Shown here one piece after another: positions 13,601-22,536 of a stretch of 64,000 bases of DNA. This DNA comes from Galaxea fascicularis (Eukaryota > Cnidaria > Anthozoa > Scleractinia > Euphylliidae). A program made the translations under genes and the position numbers. The notes beneath the pieces were generated by a model. It was not told where the DNA came from. It made no database searches and was given only the letters and a program-made list of their open reading frames with translations. Positions within the stretch are counted from its first letter, which is position 1; the number at the start of each line of letters is the position of its first letter. Where the stretch lies: contig OX419338.1 of assembly GCA_948470475.1 (NCBI GenBank), positions 8,975,350-9,039,349 on the forward strand, in the 5' to 3' direction.

Positions 13601-14851
13601 TAGTATGTTCTGATACAGTTAGGACTCAAACTCGACGTTGAGTGCCGTTTGTTGGAACATTTACGGGGAATATTGTTGTTAAAGAACAAGTTATCTGGAT
13701 TTCTAATTCAGACATGAGAAATAGTCCTCAATGCATAACATCGATGTCTTTGGTCCACAGACATGAGATTCAAGCATAATACGTGAGAGTTGGCAGAGAT
13801 ACAATTACTGTCATTCTCACAGCAAACAGAGTGGGATGCATTTACAGCAATGTTAGAGAGATCCCATATCTTAAGTTGTTTACTGCTTTTACAACAGCCT
13901 GATGCTGCTCATAAATAACTTTTTTTTTCAGTCAATACCAAATCCAACCAAGGATGATTTTACCATGAAAAAGAAATTGTAATTTGCTGAGATTTGTTCA
14001 TATTATTTGCCTCAGAATGCTCAAGGAAAATTAAAGATCTAAGTAATGTACGTCAATGATTCACAAACTATGCACAACAACTAGTATTATTTGCCCAAGG
14101 TGGGTAATTTGAAGCCCTAGAGTGAGGATTTTCACCAGACATTCTTCTGAAACGTCAAACGCATTACATATCCTGGGTCCTCCACCTCCCTAAGCTTCAC
14201 TAACAGGTGCAAAGGAACATCTGTGCAGTCACTAGCGCGAACTACTTTATACATCCGCTTCGAATTTCCAGAAGCCTTTTACACTGGGAACTAAAAAAAG
14301 CATCGAGAATCGCGGATATTCTGTAAACTTGGAGTGAAAAATGTTTCTTAGGGATGACAGAAAACTTGCTTAATTTTACGTGCTGTCTCTTCAGTCATTT
14401 GAATCAAATGTCATCGCTTCGGGAAATAAGACGCAGTGGACGCAGTTAAAGTACACCTTTAAACCAATTGTCGCCCGCATTTAAAAACAAAACATTGCAT
14501 GTCTGTGATCAGTACTGTTTTCTAATCCTATTCGTTTGTGGATATTTTACTAAATAAAATGATTTCACAAGTTATACATCACGCACTCTTTGTGATGAAT
14601 GAGCTTAACTAATTCACACTTCACTGACTTCAATATCATATATTTAAAACGATTTAAGGTTACTACTTGTTGGATAAATACTTCACACCCGGCTTCCTGA
14701 CGACGCGATTCTAGCGTATGCAAGCTCCACTATTATGCTGAAGAGGGACATCAATGTTAAAAAAACCCAAAACATTACCTACCTTCCTCTTGGCATCTAG
14801 AATTCTATCGACTTCATAAATGTCGTCGAGAATTTCAACCTCAAACTCCAT
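2273..14851 (-). CDS. MPHOSPH8: M-phase phosphoprotein 8 homologue (chromodomain + ankyrin repeats), multi-exon, 3' end not in window
   Basis: Predicted heterochromatin reader. In vertebrates MPP8 binds H3K9me3 through its chromodomain and works in the HUSH complex with TASOR and periphilin. Exons that join in phase with GT-AG sites, in minus-strand order: 14851-14783, 12062-11910, 11264-11178 (tentative), 10812-10750, 7756-6065, 4606-4505, 3781-3721, 3639-3404, 2990-2904 and 2427-2273, about 901 codons. Order of parts: chromodomain (residues 11 to about 65), basic linkers, a 564-residue Ser/Glu-rich region, an acidic segment, then ankyrin repeats from about residue 744. This matches the MPP8 architecture. 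The last exon ends in phase 2 with GTACGT, so the C-terminal domain is missing; it was not seen in 1-2272. The start ATG at 14851 has a good context (GCCATGG). Domain order makes the family assignment strong. Small exons may be missed or wrong. Confidence 0.85.
6065..7756 (-). CDS. MPHOSPH8: MPP8 homologue large central exon
   Basis: An uninterrupted 1692-nt exon (564 codons, phase 0/0) bounded by TTTGCAG and GTAAGA. It starts DENEEPRETTLQPPK and has an AT-hook-like KRGRPPK about 18 residues in. The rest is Ser/Glu/Lys-rich and looks disordered, with repeated EISSQ-type motifs and basic stretches such as KSIRDLKKRLSLD that suit phosphorylation or nuclear import. Vertebrate MPP8 also has a long disordered centre. 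The 5' part of this exon is duplicated upstream at 8082-8221. Confidence 0.85.
7858..7945. repeat. GACC/GACG microsatellite in the MPP8 intron
   Basis: GATCGACCGACCGATCGACC and a run of GGAC/GGGC units. A sister tract (GACC repeats) is at 8444-8476 in the duplicated unit. Confidence 0.8.
8286..8345 (-). mobile_element. LINE 3'-end fragment in the MPP8 intron
   Basis: On the minus strand the string GCAGGTCCACACCAGCC followed by a G/C-rich spacer and ACCTGCC matches the 3'UTR of the LINE at 32765-33483 (GCAGGTCCACATCAGCC). It lies within duplication unit B but not unit A, so it arrived after the duplication. Confidence 0.6.
9708..10345. repeat. Composite repeat with about 100-base inverted arms and a third copy
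   Basis: Arms at 10034-10137 and 10242-10345 are reverse complements and contain GTGGCTGGTATGACGCAGCG, TCGTCTCAGCCAAGAGACTC and TCAAGTACTTGTG. A further direct copy is at 9715-9795, and GTCAAGATGTTAGCAGTCTG occurs at both 9963 and 10179. The fragment style (GACGAAACGCTGCGTCATAC) recalls the ends of Penelope-like retroelements, but no coding part is present. Confidence 0.65.
10750..11264 (-). CDS. MPHOSPH8: MPP8 homologue linker exons (11178-11264 tentative; 10750-10812 probable)
   Basis: Two short exons fit in phase 0 between the chromodomain and the large exon. The one at 10750-10812 (21 codons, KRHKEATEEETDGSDMEGGQ then K) has a strong acceptor, a T-rich tract ending CTTCTTAG, and the donor GTCAGT. 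The one at 11178-11264 (29 codons, basic) has the donor GTTAGT but a weak acceptor tract. It could equally be intron. A 21-G homopolymer lies just upstream at 11364-11384. Confidence 0.6.
11364..11384. repeat. Homopolymer of 21 G
   Basis: An uninterrupted G run in the MPP8 intron, able to form G-quadruplexes on this strand. Its exact length may be an assembly artefact. Confidence 0.8.
11910..12062 (-). CDS. MPHOSPH8: MPP8 homologue exon 2: rest of chromodomain
   Basis: Codes 51 residues in phase 0/0 between a TTTTGTCAAG acceptor and a GTGAGC donor. It holds KVRWEGYGSEEDSWEP, the core of a chromodomain. Trp33 and Tyr36 of the assembled protein complete the aromatic cage with Tyr12, so methyl-lysine binding should be retained. 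The exon ends in the basic stretch KKRGRKP, which resembles an AT-hook. The intron falls inside the domain between KRK and DGK. Confidence 0.9.
12913..13150 (+). mobile_element. Diverged SINE in the MPP8 intron
   Basis: GTGGTGAGAACACTCGCCTT then CCACCAA, a degenerate B-box region, and GTGGGTCGAGTTGG and CTCTGAGAGGTTTTCC follow the layout of another tRNA-derived SINE. A shorter relative lies at 9560-9610 (CTCGCCTTCCACCAACGTG then GGTTCGATTCCC). Both are old. Confidence 0.55.
14783..14851 (-). CDS. MPHOSPH8: MPP8 homologue exon 1: start codon and first chromodomain strand
   Basis: Codes 23 residues, MEFEVEILDDIYEVDRILDA then KRK, and ends in phase 0 at the donor GTAGGTAATG. The segment IYEVDRILD is the first beta strand of a chromodomain. 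Tyr12 sits where MPP8 and HP1 proteins have the first aromatic-cage residue. An upstream in-frame ATG at 14905 exists, but 14851 has the better Kozak context and gives the expected short N-terminus. Confidence 0.85.
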
Positions 14852-14981
14852 GGCTTCGTCGAAGAATGTCGAACTTAAAAGGCAACATTCCAGCTGAGTC
14901 CGCAATCACAAACGACAGCAAGAGGATTTTAGGACCCAGCCTTCTCGGGGAAAAAACATATCGGACACAGATTTTGAACGC

Positions 14982-14998
14982 CACGTGAACGCCACGTG
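14982..14998. promoter_or_regulatory. Two E-boxes (CACGTG) upstream of the MPP8 homologue
   Basis: Perfect CACGTG palindromes lie at 14982-14987 and 14993-14998, 11 bases apart start to start, about 130-150 bases upstream of the ATG at 14851. They sit in a short repeat of AACGCCACGTG. Such sites bind bHLH-zipper factors of the MYC/USF/MITF type. Function here is inferred from position only. Confidence 0.45.
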
Positions 14999-14999
14999 A

Positions 15000-16225
15000 G
15001 AAACATACTTGTGACAATAACACGTTACGGAGAGGTTCAGAGAAATGCGAGCGCAAAGCAAAGCCCGAAAGAACAATTATTCTGGCGTCATCGATCCGAT
15101 TGTTAGATATGTTGCCGCGAGCGATGGAAAATTGTCACTTCATGCATCTTTCGTGGCTACTGGCTTCAGAGCACGCGGAGCGAGTCAAACTCCGCGTCGT
15201 TTGTTAAAACCACTCTTATTAGTACCGTGTCAAAAAAAAAACGCACTCATAATCTCTAAAATTTTAACTTTTTTCATGTTTTTTTTACATTTTTTTATTC
15301 ACCGAGTTAAAAGCCAGCGGCACAGTCCATAGTCTACTTCACACACCGCACTTGGGACGGAAATATGCCCAAACTGATACCTTATTCAGGGATCTATAAT
15401 AGCTTATGGTGCGAGCCAAAAAAAGTTATTTAATGAAATAGACTTTGCTTTTAAAATAACCATTTTAAGCCAGCAGCAAAAGATGAGACTTTCCTGGAGT
15501 CGATGTTTTCTTGTACAAATCATTCACTGACTTGTGTTCCGGCAAATCCGGCTTTATGTCTTTTTCACAAGCAAACGGTTTTAACTGTTGCAACCAGCTT
15601 TTCTTTATTTGGCTTCTTTGGCTGAAATTTTAAATTGCTGGAAAGATTTAGGAAAAGGAAAATACTTGTGTTCTCGAGTTTGGAAGTTGTTGCTGGCTAC
15701 TGGGCTTATTTCAAACTTGAAGTTCATACAACGCATTTGCTCCTCCGAAAACAAACTGAAATAATTAGTTTTCGAGTATTTGAAAGTTTGAAGTGACCAC
15801 CATATTACCAAAGAAAGGATCAAACACTATTTACTCTAAATGTAGTGTCTGACGTGGTTTGAGCTGATTTGGCCTTCCTTGTCTTACTTAGCTATTCGTT
15901 TCGGTTAAGAAATATATTATCGGTAAAACGAATACGAAAGATGCACATATATAACTTTCTTGTGCATTCAGACCTTGATACAAACACTTTTTACATGTCT
16001 AAGCCGGCCTCAAGCATGAGGACAATTCTCAAACTTCACTCGCTTCAGCTTGAGAGGTTGATTCAGTCGAAAACAGTGTCTTTCTGTTCCAAGAGTAATA
16101 ATAGGAAATTCTCAAAAAGAGTATTCCTCCCTTGATTTAAAACCGCTCTCGGTCACATGAGAAAAGGAAACATGCCTTTGTATAATATGCACAATGTCAA
16201 TCGGCTATCATAAAGCTCTATGAAC
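15000..16225. other. No gene seen
   Basis: Intergenic stretch between the MPP8 5' end and the first receptor. Open frames here are short and show no recognisable motif. Confidence 0.6.
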
Positions 16226-16273
16226 TAAGTTGAAGGATAATTGAAAAAACAAATTGTTAACTTCAAATTGCAA

Positions 16274-19200
16274 TCAAAGACGAGTGTTTTCACCCTCTCC
16301 GCGCTCACTGTGTATGGCTTGATAACCCAATGGTATAGTTTCTTTGACTGGTGTATCCATCGTAGTTCTGTCAAAATGGTCGGCAAGACAAAATGGTGAG
16401 GTAGGGTCGCATACCTTGAAATTGTGCTCATTATGGGATGCTCTGGTTCCATTTTCGTTAATATCCGAGGAGCTTCCTCTAACCTGGTTTAGGATGCCTA
16501 CACAGTTAGCCTTTCGTTCACTTCTGGTTGTATCTCTGATAGTTTCAGTTGGGGAGCTGTGATTCAAGCTGATGCGTCTGTTGGTGGGGAAATTATCTAC
16601 TCTCTTCTTTTCCCCTTGGTCTAGCACAAGAGGCAACCCCGAGGCAGTACGTGACGAACCGGTCCTTGGTCTGGTTTGACCAGCTGAAAATACAACGCTT
16701 TGCTCAGTCAAAAAGCTTGACAAACTTCGTGTCATGGTGTGACGAGCAACTGCAGCCTTGACAAACTCACGCGTGTTTTTCTTAGGATGTCGTAGAATGA
16801 TAAAGAGTTTTGGCCCAAAAATGCAAACTAAGAAGCTGTACGTCCTACAAAGGTGCACGAGGCAGTCGAGCATTTCCTTGAAGCTACCAGGCTGTAAGCT
16901 TGAGAAAATTGCAAAAGTTGCCGCGCCGGTTATGAGTTGTATGTACATATTGAAAAGAATGTACCTTGTTTCCTTAAAATTGGACGGCAGCTTTCTTGCT
17001 CTAAACGCGCAATATGCAACCATAATGGATAAGACGAACTCGTAGGCGTATATTATGCAGCTGACAACTGTTTCAGCTTTAGTATTTACCCAACACTGTG
17101 AAATTCTGTACTGGTGTGGCAAAATTGTTTCTTGAACCAATGGCGGCTTCACGGCTAAGAAAACTGTTATTAAAACAATAGGTACGAGGTTTAGAATTAC
17201 AAGAGCGATGAGCTGGTAGTTTCTATTGTAAAACCAGTGTGATTTGCCAGATACAACAGCTTGAAAGTTGAATATGTGAAGCAAGCGGATAGTTTTTAGG
17301 AACAAAATGGAAACGCAAGAGTTGAAAAACATGGCAGTGAGGATAAAGTTCGAGATACAGGAAAACAACGTTGGACCATTTGTGCGAACAGTGGCTGCAA
17401 AAAATGCCATTAAGATGCTTACCAGAAATGCGTAACTCAGATTGACATTTGAAGATTTAACAACCGGGGTATTGCGGTATTTCACGAAGACTCCAAGCGT
17501 AAACAAGGTTAATAGAGCCCCAGTTGTTGCGATGACAAGTAACGCTATTCCTCGGGCTTCCCTCAAGGTCAGGTTATCCAATGGGAGCGGCTTGCATTTC
17601 GTGTTGTCTTCAGTAGATTCTTCATAAATTTGGCAATGAGTGCAGTTTGTTGAGCTGTAACTAGTGCTTATCGTCCCAAATAAGCACGGAACGCATTCCC
17701 AGCAGCAAGCTATTGCTGACGTTTGCCTCGTCCCTGGGCGACAAAACTGACTGCAACGGGAACTAGGGATGACTGTGCTTCCATTCTTCCAGAGTATCGA
17801 GCTCGTCTGCATTCGTAACCTTTTCGCCAGGGCTCTGTCCCAGGTCCCAACTTTATGAAGTAAAGGAGGTTCGCTGGATACAACCTGAAAGTTAACGATG
17901 TCATATGCCGCTGAACGTAACGAATTGCCATTTTTGTCGAAGCTTATACTTCCAGTCAGACCTTCAAAGTGGACCTCCCTCAAAGCGCGCGAGACGTCCC
18001 TGGCAAGAATTCTGGAACAGTTAACTTGAGGAAAGTAAGTTCTATGGTGTTGGCAGCGGTAGACCAAGTCGATAGCGTGCGCAGCTGCTTGTACTGCATC
18101 GATAACATAAGCCAGGCTTGTTGTCTTCATTACTGAAAGCAAATCTGAACTCTTTTTAGTTTCGTTTCCTCTGCAACCTTCCCGGGCAAACTTGGAACAA
18201 TTGCTCATACTTTGCCAGAATTCTCTCCACCACTTGTTTTCCATAATACCCCATGATGACAACTTCGTTTCGGAAAGGTGTTTTTCGAAGCTCGAAACGT
18301 TGAACTGTCGAAATGTCGTGCCTATGAATCCACCAATCAACGTTGAGTATTCGGGGGTAAATAACGATGTTGTTTCGGACCATCCATCAGGTGCAATCCA
18401 GGTACGATCAAACAACTGCTGTTTCAATGATTCCTGAAAAAAGTAGTGAACACTGGTCACATCACCAGCCCACAACACAATGACGAGCACGTTTAACGTT
18501 TTCTTCATTTTGGAAACTATTCTTTGAATTTTCTCTTCATAACCTGAAAGCGGATAGTACTCTATGCTATGTATACAGAAAGTGTCTCTTTCAAGGGCTT
18601 CACGCTCCATCGCGCGCGCACCGAACCTCCCGTACGAGCTCTCACTACTGATAATCGCGATATAAGTCCAGTTAAAATGCTCAATTATATCACTTATGGC
18701 TTTTGCTTGTTGACTGTCGGGTGCTACGGTGCGGAAAAACGTTCTGAAGTGTGTTTTACTGAGCTCGTCGCTTGTGGCCGATGGGCTGATCAGGGGTAAG
18801 TTTCCAACTTGAAGTGTGTTCGCTACGACGACTGCACTCGCCGAATCAACTGGTCCTATAACGACTGCGATTGGTTGTCGTGATTTGTTTACCTGCAAGA
18901 GGTGATTAAACTCTTCTTCAGTTACGTTGAACTTTTGAAGTCGTTCATCTAGTGCCTTATCGAACACAAAAGAAAACGCCAGGCTATTTGCTTTCTCAGG
19001 TGATCCACAGGTGTCGAAAATACGATATCCCAGCGTGATATTTGGAAGTAGAAACGGGTTCTTGTTAACCTGTTCGATAGCATAGACCATTGCCTCGGCA
19101 TTAGCGAGTTGTTGGGGGTTAACATTTGTGTCACATTCGTCATTTGCCGTTTTGTCGTGAATGCTGAAAAGTCCAGCCAAAATGACATCACCTTCCTTAC

Positions 19201-19312
19201 AATGCTCAGCGGCATGATATGGCGTGTGGCTACAACTGAGAGAAGAAATCACTGCGGTCGAAATGACGAGCAAATAGAGATGGGCTGTCCTCCTTGTTAT
19301 TAAAGTATCCAT
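16274..19312 (-). CDS. Intronless class C GPCR, metabotropic-glutamate-receptor-like
   Basis: A 1012-residue plasma-membrane receptor. The start is ATG at 19312 (AAGATGG context). The frame stays open further upstream but only from a TTG. Signal peptide: residues 1-27. Venus-flytrap ligand domain: about 41-500, with candidate amino-acid-binding residues Ser157/Ser159 (GPVDSAS), Thr180 (SATSDELS), Tyr227 (ESSYGRFG) and Asp309 (APDGW), equivalent to those of mGluRs. Residues 520-573 hold exactly nine cysteines (NCD3G). Seven membrane segments span about 587-841, ending in FGPKLFIILRHPKKN, the class C hallmark. The 170-residue tail is Ser/Thr/Arg-rich. The ligand pocket suggests an alpha-amino acid; the true ligand is unknown. 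No intron is visible. Confidence 0.93.
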   Translation of the reverse strand: MDTLITRRTAHLYLLVISTAVISSLSCSHTPYHAAEHCKEGDVILAGLFSIHDKTANDECDTNVNPQQLANAEAMVYAIEQVNKNPFLLPNITLGYRIFDTCGSPEKANSLAFSFVFDKALDERLQKFNVTEEEFNHLLQVNKSRQPIAVVIGPVDSASAVVVANTLQVGNLPLISPSATSDELSKTHFRTFFRTVAPDSQQAKAISDIIEHFNWTYIAIISSESSYGRFGARAMEREALERDTFCIHSIEYYPLSGYEEKIQRIVSKMKKTLNVLVIVLWAGDVTSVHYFFQESLKQQLFDRTWIAPDGWSETTSLFTPEYSTLIGGFIGTTFRQFNVSSFEKHLSETKLSSWGIMENKWWREFWQSMSNCSKFAREGCRGNETKKSSDLLSVMKTTSLAYVIDAVQAAAHAIDLVYRCQHHRTYFPQVNCSRILARDVSRALREVHFEGLTGSISFDKNGNSLRSAAYDIVNFQVVSSEPPLLHKVGTWDRALAKRLRMQTSSILWKNGSTVIPSSRCSQFCRPGTRQTSAIACCWECVPCLFGTISTSYSSTNCTHCQIYEESTEDNTKCKPLPLDNLTLREARGIALLVIATTGALLTLFTLGVFVKYRNTPVVKSSNVNLSYAFLVSILMAFFAATVRTNGPTLFSCISNFILTAMFFNSCVSILFLKTIRLLHIFNFQAVVSGKSHWFYNRNYQLIALVILNLVPIVLITVFLAVKPPLVQETILPHQYRISQCWVNTKAETVVSCIIYAYEFVLSIMVAYCAFRARKLPSNFKETRYILFNMYIQLITGAATFAIFSSLQPGSFKEMLDCLVHLCRTYSFLVCIFGPKLFIILRHPKKNTREFVKAAVARHTMTRSLSSFLTEQSVVFSAGQTRPRTGSSRTASGLPLVLDQGEKKRVDNFPTNRRISLNHSSPTETIRDTTRSERKANCVGILNQVRGSSSDINENGTRASHNEHNFKVCDPTSPFCLADHFDRTTMDTPVKETIPLGYQAIHSERGEGENTRL

Positions 19313-19319
19313 CTTAGAA

Positions 19320-20070
19320 AGACCACGGAAATTTTGCGTTTGATTTGCATGAAGCGCTTCCCAGGGGAGCAACAAAAACAATTTTCTTCATCAAAATTGG
19401 ACTGACAACAGTTGCTGAAGGTGTCAACTACTCAGACATTTTTCAAGTCTCAACGTAGGTAAATTCACCTGCTGGATGTTCGCGTACATTGTAAGGAGTC
19501 TCACACCAGTTGTTCGGCCGGTAGGGTGTACATATTAAAGTCTCCACAAAATCTAGATTTCAGAATACCCAGCCTCTCATTTACATGCCTTGAATAACAA
19601 TAGTGTCAGTCTATTGTTAGGAACCCATTGTGTTATGTCTCGTTCTTCAAAAGCGTCCGACACGTGCAAGGGTTTCCAAACAACAGCTTCTACCATAAAG
19701 CGTGACCGGTCATTTTAGAAAAGGTCAATTATCTCGAAATTTCCAGTCGGAAATTTTAATTTGAAACGAAACTTTAGTAAACTACTCAAGTCCCAAAACA
19801 TCGGTGTAGGCCAAATTCAAGAAAAAAGTATGTAAGAAAGTTTTCAAGTAACTCCTTTCCTCCTAACAGGTCGTATTTCCAGAGAAAAAAAATGTTACTT
19901 TGGAAATATCTTGATTTATGCAAATTACGAACTTTGGAACTTGTCCGGGCTTTCAATTTGGTCATTTTCAAACTTAAATATCATAAATCAAAGCCGTCTG
20001 GGAGGCTCGATGTCATCGAATCGAAAGTATTTGTTTTTTCACGACAATTCCTTGAACAGGCAAAAAAAGT
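19320..20070. other. Upstream region of the mGluR-like receptor, nothing recognised
   Basis: A/T-rich, with no clear promoter motif or coding exon. The MITE copy at 20073 borders it. Confidence 0.6.
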
Positions 20071-20072
20071 GG

Positions 20073-20206
20073 GCAAGATTTCCGCACAGCCCTATACATA
20101 ATTAAACATGCATTTTGTGACTCAAATTCTTTTCGTTTTTGGAACAGGGTTAGTATGACAGTTAAGTATGTACAACTAATGTATGGTGCTGTGTGGAAAT
20201 CTTTCC
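20073..20206. mobile_element. About 135-bp MITE with imperfect inverted ends, copy A
   Basis: Ends read AAGATTTCCGCACAGCCCTA and (reversed) AAGATTTCCACACAGCACCA. The inside carries TTGTGACTCAAATTC and GGGTTAGTATGACAG. It matches the copy at 32521-32658 read on the other strand. Confidence 0.7.
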
Positions 20207-20599
20207 TCTTCTGGAGCTAATTCTCGACTGACTGAAGGGACTGCCCGCAGTCAGGCAGGTCTCTTTTACAGGTCACTATTTTATCGATTCCAAACTAAGC
20301 CAACAAATTTCACCTCGATCTAAAACAAAGGTTGTGGCAATAAAGGTAAATGATATCAATCAATTTTTAGATGAGACTTTTCAACCAGCGGTATAACACC
20401 AGTCAAGTAGTTGTATAGTGGAGTTCACAATGACATATCATGTGCGCTGGACGATAAGGAAGCTGTTATCCTCTTACTATTAGATCTCTTGAAAACATTT
20501 GAAATACGGTTGACCACAACATTAATTCTACTCTCTGGTTTGAAGGGATCAAAACTGACAAAACGTTTGACGTACGGTTGATAACAACATTCTACTCGC

Positions 20600-20860
20600 T
20601 CATCTGAAGGGGACAAAACTGACTGCAACGTGAACTTGGAGTGACTGTGCTTTCATTCTTCCCAGAGTATTGAGCCCCCTTTTCGTTAGGGCTCTGACCC
20701 AGGTCCCAACTTTATAAAGTAAAGGAGGTTCCCTGGGCACAATCTGAAAGTTAACGCTATTATATGCCGCTGAACGCAATGAATCGCCGTCCTTGTCGAA
20801 CTTAGACACTTTTCCTCAACTGAAGCCCTTTCAAGTGCAAGCGCATTTTGATCATTGCTC
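20600..20860 (-). pseudogene. Decayed class C GPCR fragment
   Basis: The minus strand at 20809-20690 reads FDKDGDSLRSAAYNSVNFQI, then VPREPPLLYKVGTWVRAL. This closely matches the end of the flytrap domain of the receptor at 16274-19312 (FDKNGNSLRSAAYDIVNFQV and following). A frameshift follows, and QSVLSPSDE in another frame matches the start of the cysteine-rich region. DNA similarity continues weakly to about 20860. No transmembrane part is present, so it cannot code for a receptor. Confidence 0.85.
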
Positions 20861-20869
20861 GTGCTCGTG

Positions 20870-21990
20870 ACAGGAGCATGGTGCGAACTGAAGCATAGGA
20901 CAAAGCGGATGGCAGCCGCGACAGTTCATCATTTTAGCGGGATTTTACTTCTGCTTTTCTGATTGGCTATATTAAACATTGATAGAGTGCTTGCTATTCA
21001 TGGATATTATTCAAGTGGGTCAACAAGGCATTTAATCTCCACCTTTTTTATCTTGCGTTGTCATTCAACCATTATGTTTGCTCTGGGAATGACAAATTTC
21101 TCAAATTGTCCACATTGTGCTTCCTTTTAAATCTACATTACGTAATCCTTAGGTCATTTACAAGCGTGATCGGCCAAGCACGGAAGAAACAAAAGAAAAT
21201 ATTTAGACGAAAGAAAACGTTTTTCGATTTGTAAACGAAATTCGGTAGGAATTTAGACTTTGGTTAATTCCGTTATTTTATCTATTTAATTTATAAGTTA
21301 TGGGGTTCTATGAAAGTAAAAGCAAAATTCATTCATCTTGTGTTGCGAATCATCTAAGTACTGACACGACACATCTTGTAACAGCATAAAAATCTGTTTA
21401 CTTGACTTATTTACTGATTATCTTCATATTGATCCATCATTCTTCTAACGGTGTCGCATATCTTGCATTTCTAGTGTCTTTTGAACGTCAAGTGTCTTCG
21501 GGTTTCTGTCAATTCCTTTATCTTTTTGTGTCCTATTTAAATACCTTAAAATTTTCCCGCTGGAGCTAACATTTGCTTCAATTGATGTTTGCATGTTCCG
21601 GTGGGCAGGAGGCCAGGAATCTTGAATCTCTTCGCATTAAAAAATTAGCATTAATCTGTACATAAATTTGTAGTAAATTTAATTGATATGCGTTATTCGT
21701 CTGTGAAATCCAATTCTGTTGTACCCACAGCATCTGGTTAGCCCTAAGTGTGAAGAGACATAACACATGGCTTTCAACACGTTTGAACTTTCTTTACGCT
21801 TGAGTGCGCCTGCGTAACACCTCGGGGCCATACAAACCAAACAAAGATTTTTAAGAATGATTTCGCAAGTTGTACAAGTTCATTTGAATTGTACAAAACA
21901 AAAAGACATCGTGCAGGAGTATATTCTTTTCGCCTTCACTTTTATCCCATGTGTGAACGCTGAGGAAAGTGGTGGGCTCTCCATAGATAA
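20870..21990. other. No gene seen
   Basis: A/T-rich sequence without coding signal or clear repeats. It probably contains the 3' flank of the small minus-strand gene. Confidence 0.6.
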
Positions 21991-21995
21991 TGTGA

Positions 21996-22220
21996 TCACC
22001 GCTCTGGGTCTTCTTCTTCTCCAATATTAACCGTTAAATAAAGGGAGCCTTTGAGCTCCGGTAACTCATGCTGTAGTTCGAGTCCGAATTCGCGAATGAG
22101 TCTCTTGAGGGTCTCCTCGTCGATGCTGTCTAACACACTCCATTGATCCAAGAAATCGGACGAGACTTTAGTGGGGGGTGTGTGGCATGTCTCTTTAGTA
22201 TCACTCTCACGTTCACACAT
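21996..22220 (-). CDS. Small protein of unknown family (74 aa), paralogue of the one at 50868
   Basis: I do not recognise this protein. The first in-frame ATG is at 22220 (AATCATG). The frame is open further up but only from TTG, so an upstream spliced start cannot be excluded. It has KETC near the N-terminus, then an amphipathic helical core IDEETLKRLIREFGLELQHE followed by LPELK, and an acidic end GEEEDPER. It lacks a signal peptide and membrane segments. The core aligns with VDEGALARLIVEMQLNTLQD then LPDLR at 50868-51137, about 11 of 29 identical plus many similar. Upstream lie a TATA-like ATAAAAGA (22482-22489) and a CRE half-site (22528-22535). The conserved core argues that it is a real gene. 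Confidence 0.55.
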   Translation of the reverse strand: MCERESDTKETCHTPPTKVSSDFLDQWSVLDSIDEETLKRLIREFGLELQHELPELKGSLYLTVNIGEEEDPER

Positions 22221-22480
22221 GATTGCCTTTTCTGCTCTGTTTCCAACGTTCAGTTTTTCAACAGTGCGAATAATGGCCAACAACGATGGTGATGTCCGTG
22301 CCAGAGGTTTCAGCTGTGGCAGTGTAGGATTACAGATAAATCAAACTTTTCACTCTCTGTCTGATTCAGTGTCACACATAAGAAGGCCACTTCTAACACC
22401 CACCTACAGACAAGTTGGCTTGTGTTAGTGTTGACCTCGGAAAATCATTCTCTTCGGGAGAAGAAGACCGTTATTTTCGC

Positions 22481-22536
22481 TCTTTTATCCCCCTTGTTCA
22501 AGTTCTGATTGATTGTCTTTGAGGCTGTGACGTTCC
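22481..22536 (-). promoter_or_regulatory. Candidate promoter of the 74-aa small protein
   Basis: On the minus strand GGATAAAAGA (22490-22481) resembles a TATA box, and GGAACGTCA (22536-22528) is a CRE half-site about 40 bases upstream of it. A possible 5'UTR donor, CTGTAG|GTGGGT, follows near 22395. Placement upstream of the ATG at 22220 is suitable, but all assignments are by motif only. Confidence 0.3.

Noticed and set aside
15045..15332. 95-residue plus-strand frame upstream of MPP8
   Set aside because: No motif, ends in low-complexity sequence, and no splice or composition support. It is probably a chance frame in the promoter region.
19313..19381. 23-residue N-terminal extension of the mGluR-like receptor
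   Set aside because: It starts at a TTG codon. The first ATG (19312) has a good context and is directly followed by a signal peptide.
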